Assembly (NCBI GenBank): GCA_051453625.1
Contig: JBOZIK010000001.1
Coordinates: 127,892,857-127,956,856 of the forward strand
DNA length: 64,000 nucleotides
Source: Welwitschia mirabilis
Lineage: Eukaryota > Gnetophyta > Gnetopsida > Welwitschiales
Direction: 5' to 3'
How positions within the stretch are numbered: the first letter of the stretch is position 1; each line of letters begins with the position of its first letter. The translations under genes and the position numbers were made by a program. This document shows positions 59,731-64,000 of the stretch, piece after piece. The notes under the pieces are model-generated. The model worked only from the letters and a program-made list of their open reading frames with translations, did no database searches and was not told where the DNA came from.

Positions 59731-60309
59731 AGAAGTTTAACATATGAGTTTAAAGGATAATTTAAGTAATAAAATAAAATTAGTAGATAATTTAGATTAT
59801 AAAGGGGAATCATCTACCATTTTCATCTAGATGACAGTCTAAGACAATAGTCATTAATAGCAACTCAACAAGAGAAAATGAGGATGGTAGTTTAGAATTA
59901 ACCAAATTATTCAACAGAAAGAAAGAATATCAAAAAATCTTCCATCACATAATGAAGATAATAAAAACTTTACTTTCTATAATCTTTTTGATGATCTTTT
60001 TGAGAAATTCAACAACTTAGAAAATTTAAAAAAAATTCTCAAGTCAATAATGAATTTAATAAAAAGAGCATGATATAATCAATGATAGTGATAAATACAA
60101 TGAAAAAGAGGAAGATATTATTAAAGGTAATAATGAACAAAGTAAAAAAGTAATTCAAATAAGTAATGATAAAGTCAATAATGAGGAGGACAAGAATAAA
60201 TAAGAACCAATTAAAAATTAAACAAACTTAATAAAGAATAGACTTATATCTTTTAATGAAATAAACCAACTTAAAGAGTTTACATATGTTTCCCCATCTC
60301 TTTCACTTG
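59731..60309 (+). other. Decayed continuation between INT-d frames
   Basis: Broken acidic coding-like pieces (for example a stretch of Asn, Glu and Lys at about 60075-60200) and a palindrome TCATCTAGATGA at 59823-59834. Nothing recognised. Confidence 0.35.
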
Positions 60310-61044
60310 TACTTCCATGCAAAACCTTAAATGACATCCCTTCTTCTATACTCCTATTCCACATTATCTTGTAATTTAGACAAGGATAACATTTCTTCCT
60401 CTCTTCTATTTGGACATTTAAGTAATTTTGCAAATCATGTTTCTTTTCTTGAATTTAATGAAATACATCATGTTGAGAAATCTACTCAATAAATCTCCAA
60501 ATATTCTCCATTTATAACTCCATGTAAAACTAAAAGTAACATCTTTTTCTCTTTCATAAAGTGTACTTTACCTTGTGCTCTTAATGATTATTTCTTTTAA
60601 AAGTAAGAATTGGAATATCTTGAAACTCTAAATTAGGGAAAACCTTATCTTCTTGATTCAAATCCATGATTAGAATTAAATAATAAGAAGCTTCTTAAGT
60701 ATATTAAACCTATTTTAATCAAACATTCTAAGACATTTCCTCAAAAACCATGGATTAATAATAGTATCGTTCATGTCTTCCATTTTCGATATCACACTTT
60801 GAATACAATTTATATTTCAAATCTTGTATATCATGAGTTTGATAAGAGATTGTTTGTTCATGAGTTATATAATTTTTTTATCTCTTATATTGCTACTAAA
60901 TCTTATGGAGATAAATGTTATGTGGTCATAGCAATTAGGAAAAATTCTTATTTTCTTATTGAAAATTCATATCTTGAGTTGCATAATAGAAAGTTTCTCA
61001 ATCTTACTAGACATTCTAAGAGCCCTCAAAATCTTCTTGAATGA
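60310..61044 (+). pseudogene. Unrecognised INT-d frame 3, with 125 open codons
   Basis: One frame across about 245 codons holds six stops, and 60670-61041 is fully open (first Met at 60799). Features seen: ITPCKTKSNIFFSF, CTLPCALNDYFF, KPYLLDSNP, FPQKPWINNSIVHVF, then HEFDKRLFVHELYNFFISYI. There is no transmembrane pattern and no retroviral signature that I know. The aromatic-rich block at 60832-60930 is repeated at 61089-61187. It might be a captured host fragment or an element-specific ORF. Confidence 0.45.
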
Positions 61045-61187
61045 TTTATTTGAATATTCCCCTGCATGCATTAAATAATGATGATTTACATCATTTCAAT
61101 AAGGGATTGATTTTCAATGAGATTTATTACTTTTTCATCTCTTATTTACATTTTAAAATTTATCCTATCAAGTTTTATCCTTTTATT
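60832..61187 (+). repeat. 33-codon motif present twice
   Basis: Copies at 60832-60930 and 61089-61187 are each 33 codons with no internal gap. They agree at 16 of 33 residues, including F-x-K-x-L, E-x-Y-x-FFISY, K-x-Y and K-x-Y-x-x-I. They lie in different frames, so a frameshift separates them. Confidence 0.65.
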
Positions 61188-62507
61188 ATGTTTATCCCAA
61201 ATTGATTTTATTAAAAAAATGATCATATACCTTTTATGTCTTATAAATTAATGAATATTTGGTTTGGTCCTCATTTTTCTAAGATAATGCAATATCCTAG
61301 GATCATAGCCTTAGGACTAAATCAATCTCTTTCTTTGTTTTCAATAAAAGTATTAAATACATTTTAGGATTTGAATAAAATTTTATTTTTAGTTTGCTTT
61401 GGTATTTCTTTTTGTTCTTATGTTTTTATGCTTTTGTCTTTGGTTTTTATTTTAAGTAATAATTTAATCATCCATATGGTCAAGTCCTTATCTTTTAAAG
61501 AAATTATGTTTTTAATATCTTAGTTAAAATTTTTAACTTGAACACTAGGGAAATTCAAAAAAAATACATAAGAGTTAAAAATACATGAATCATTAAACCT
61601 TGAACATGATAGAAGCAATTATTTTAAAAGTTATCCTATCATTATCTAAATTCTTTCTTAGATTATTCTTTTAGTGGATGTCATGCTATCACTTAAAACA
61701 TATTTTAAACTTAACTTATGTTTTACTTTATGAAGTTACCATAACTAATAATTTTTACTTTGGCATTAAGGTGATAAGATTGGATTCACCCAATCTTAAG
61801 ACATTGAAATGCCTATGAACGTCATCTAAAGGAAGATACTTTTATTTTTTACATTTTCTCTCAATAGCGTGAGTCTTTGATTATTGTGGGTGTACTTTCT
61901 TATCTTTCATCTCATTTATTCACATTCATCTTTATGAACATATGATCATGTAAGATTTATTTTGAAGAAGTATGATAAAAAAAAGGAGAATAATGACCAT
62001 CATCTATTATTTCTATGCTAAATACATGGTCACCATGATGTCCTATTGCATCAAGGTAAATTTTCCTAAGAGGTATATTTAATAGTATTAGTAGCTGTGG
62101 GAACACCACTAAGAGGTTATTTGACTATGCTTTATATTCATACTTCTTTGACTAGTGTTGTACTTCCCTTATTATGGATTAAAATAAAATACTTTGAGGC
62201 TATAGAATTAGTGTTCTTTCTTGTGTTATCATAGGTAGTACATATTTCTTGAACTCATTGTGTTTATTGTATTTCCACATGATCATTTCACTTTTAAGGA
62301 TTGAGCTATGTTTTTGGATGTTAATAAGTAAGTTCATTTCAAGCAACTTTTAATCTTAGCATTTATTATTTAAAAACATTAATTACTTAACATCATCATA
62401 ATTACTACCTATTCAAGTGGTACTTTATGAATTATGTCATGCATTATTAATTAGATGATTTTATGATTACTTCTAAGGGGGTTTTCTAGGTTTGAATTTA
62501 AGGTAGG
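61188..62507 (+). other. Integrase tail remnant and 3' non-coding region of INT-d
   Basis: From about 61450 it aligns with 31440-32570 of INT-a: the tail block near 61530-61590, then the phrase with CACCCAATCTTAAGACATT at 61785-61805 and ACCATGATGTCCTA near 62030. It stops where copia C starts. Confidence 0.7.
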
Positions 62508-64000
62508 TATTGGATTATGTTTTGTTAATTGATGTTAAATTAATGTTTTCTATATATCAAATTTTGTATATTTTGTATAGAAGATATTATGATTATTACA
62601 AGTTAAAACATGGAACTAAAATATGCACTAGAAACCTATTTGTTTGTTTACCCCATAAAGATGGGGTTAACTGGATCCTTAAGTAATCAACCACACCTAA
62701 AGCAAACAAGGAAAAATGAACTAAATCTAGAGGGGTCAACCAGATTTTAATGGGGTGGAATAAACCTGTAATCTTAAGAACTAGTGTCCCTGAACCAAAT
62801 GGCAATAGATCGATCGAACCTAAATGGGGTCAACTAGATTTGAGGACCTAACAAACAGTATCTCTAAATTAAATGATAAGGGGTCAACTAGACCTATGAC
62901 GGGATAGACTAGACCTATGCACTATGTAGCTGGTACGCTTAAACTGATCATTATAGGGTCAAGTGGATTTAGGATGGGATTGACCAAATTTAATATAGGA
63001 AATACAAAAGAATTTTTATCATAAAAATGAATAACTAGATAAATAGCGGGTGACCAAACTGGAATCAATAAGACCCAAATGCAGTTGATCAAATAGGAAG
63101 CTATAAGAAATTGGGGTGATCAAATTTCTTTCTTGGGTAACCTATGTAACTCATGGCATCACATGGAGTTGACCATATTTTTATGGGGTTGACCAAATGG
63201 AATAGAAAAGAAATTTTTCAAAATATCATTATCCATTATGTAACCATTAGATAGCCATTTTCTAGCCATTTATAATCATTGGAGGTGCAATTCAAATGTA
63301 AAAAACCTAAAATCCTTTCATTATAAATAACTAAGCCATATATGACCAAAGAATCTTTTGGAACCACTTTCATTTGGAAAAATCTATTAGATCTTAAAGA
63401 TTAATATTTATATTTGATTATTATCACTGTTGTATCTTGACATCCACATTTCTAACTAAATGAGATCTACCATTGGCATACTTTCTACTTTCAAGATTAG
63501 ATCTATATGCTTATTGGTTATACTTCCATAGGAGAAGAGCTCTATCAAATGTAATGATTCCAGAAGGAGTGATATTTGTGCTTTTGAGGCATTACTACAT
63601 CGCTACTTTATTTTCCTAAAGGTTAAGACTAAGACTTAAAAGTCCATACTAAAGGTTAAGACTAAGCCTTGAAAAATCCATGCTAAAGGTTGAGACTAAG
63701 CCTTGAAAAGTCTATGCTAAAAGTTAAGACTAAGCTTTGAAAAGTTCATTCTAAAGGTTGAGACTTAGCCTGAAAAAGTTTATTTGTAAAAGTTACAAGT
63801 GAACCTATAATACCTGGTGGAGTAACAAAGATCTAAGACCTATCTTGGAAATAAGCTAATTGTTGAGAGTGGATCAGGGGTTCACAAACCACTATAAATC
63901 TGGCTTGCGTCAAAGTGCTATTTTGTACTTTCTATTTTTTATTCTTTACTTTTAGTATTTTATTATTTTGTGTAGTACCTAGAATAGTTTATTTATGTAT
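62508..64000 (+). repeat. Copia C LTR (copia A family), cut by window end
   Basis: Begins TATTGGATTATGTTTTG (TG to TA at the start) and follows copia A LTR throughout: ATGGAACTAAAAT block, GGTCAACTAGACC motifs, TATA box at 63322-63329, 34-bp minisatellite at 63612-63785. The presumed left target sequence is GTAGG (62503-62507). The LTR end and any interior lie beyond the window. The minus-strand frame at 62596-62805 is a shadow. Confidence 0.87.

Larger units (their letters stand above)
57835..62507 (+). mobile_element. INT-d: Athila-like internal region without visible RT, likely non-autonomous
   Basis: The 5' untranslated part matches INT-a and INT-b, including palindromes at 58032-58043 and 58141-58152. 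The gag start block (DDLELK near 58632) is shared. Family similarity then stops at about 58700 and resumes near 61450 with the integrase tail and 3' non-coding region. In between, 2.7 kb holds unrecognised frames instead of protease, RT and integrase core. This could be a non-autonomous derivative carrying its own ORF, or a scrambled relic. The right part is cut by copia C. Confidence 0.6.

Noticed and set aside
1-64000. A host gene between elements
   Set aside because: I looked for long clean frames, splice-like GT..AG structure with conserved domains and GC-rich islands. Every clean frame over 60 codons is a retroelement piece, an antisense shadow or unrecognised INT-d sequence.

Overview
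The window is very AT-rich, CpG-poor plant nuclear DNA made almost entirely of old, nested LTR retrotransposons. I see no host gene, no tRNA or rRNA gene, no CRISPR array and no intact retrotransposon gene. The plant assignment rests on family-level features: Ty3/gypsy elements of Athila-like type (about 1.2 kb LTRs, degenerate tRNA-Asp-type primer sites, gag-PR-RT-RNaseH-INT order) and Ty1/copia elements of Sirevirus type (tRNA-iMet primer site TGGTATCAGAG, CCHC gag, a third ORF before the 3' LTR, AGGGGGAG tracts). I cannot name the species. Almost all premature stops are TAG, TAA or TGA where CAG, CAA, CGA or TGG is expected, so decay looks like C-to-T loss at methylated sites plus scattered indels.

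Layout. (1) 1-4977: relic of a separate Athila-like element, with a triplicated primer-site-like sequence, a gag-tail/protease relic and a fragment of a 3' ORF. (2) 4978-52961: one large plus-strand Athila-like complex of three LTRs and two internal regions: LTR-a, INT-a, LTR-b, INT-b, LTR-c. Three younger elements lie inside it. A minus-strand Athila-like element (5605-17541) splits LTR-a with target duplication ATCCT. Copia A (23924-31393) sits in INT-a with AACTA. Copia B (41189-48935) sits in INT-b with ACCAT. (3) 52962-56620: spacer with a decayed acidic reading frame. (4) 56621-64000: a fourth related LTR (LTR-d), a primer site and an internal region (INT-d). INT-d keeps the gag start, the integrase tail and the 3' untranslated region of the family, but carries unrecognised Asn/Gln/Glu-rich frames in place of protease, RT and integrase core. 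It is entered at 62508 by a further copia LTR (copia C) that runs off the window.

The pol domains can be read in three gypsy copies and one copia copy, and each carries different active-site damage, so none should be self-mobile. Six N-gaps occur. At least four are suspect: three are flanked by the same sequence on both sides, and one 657-base gap covers only about 42 bases in the paralogous LTR. The best candidates for something undescribed are the INT-d frames, including a 33-codon motif present twice. Next come a palindrome (TCATCTAGATGA) recurring in the gypsy non-coding parts and a 165-bp tandem array in the 3' region of the minus-strand element.
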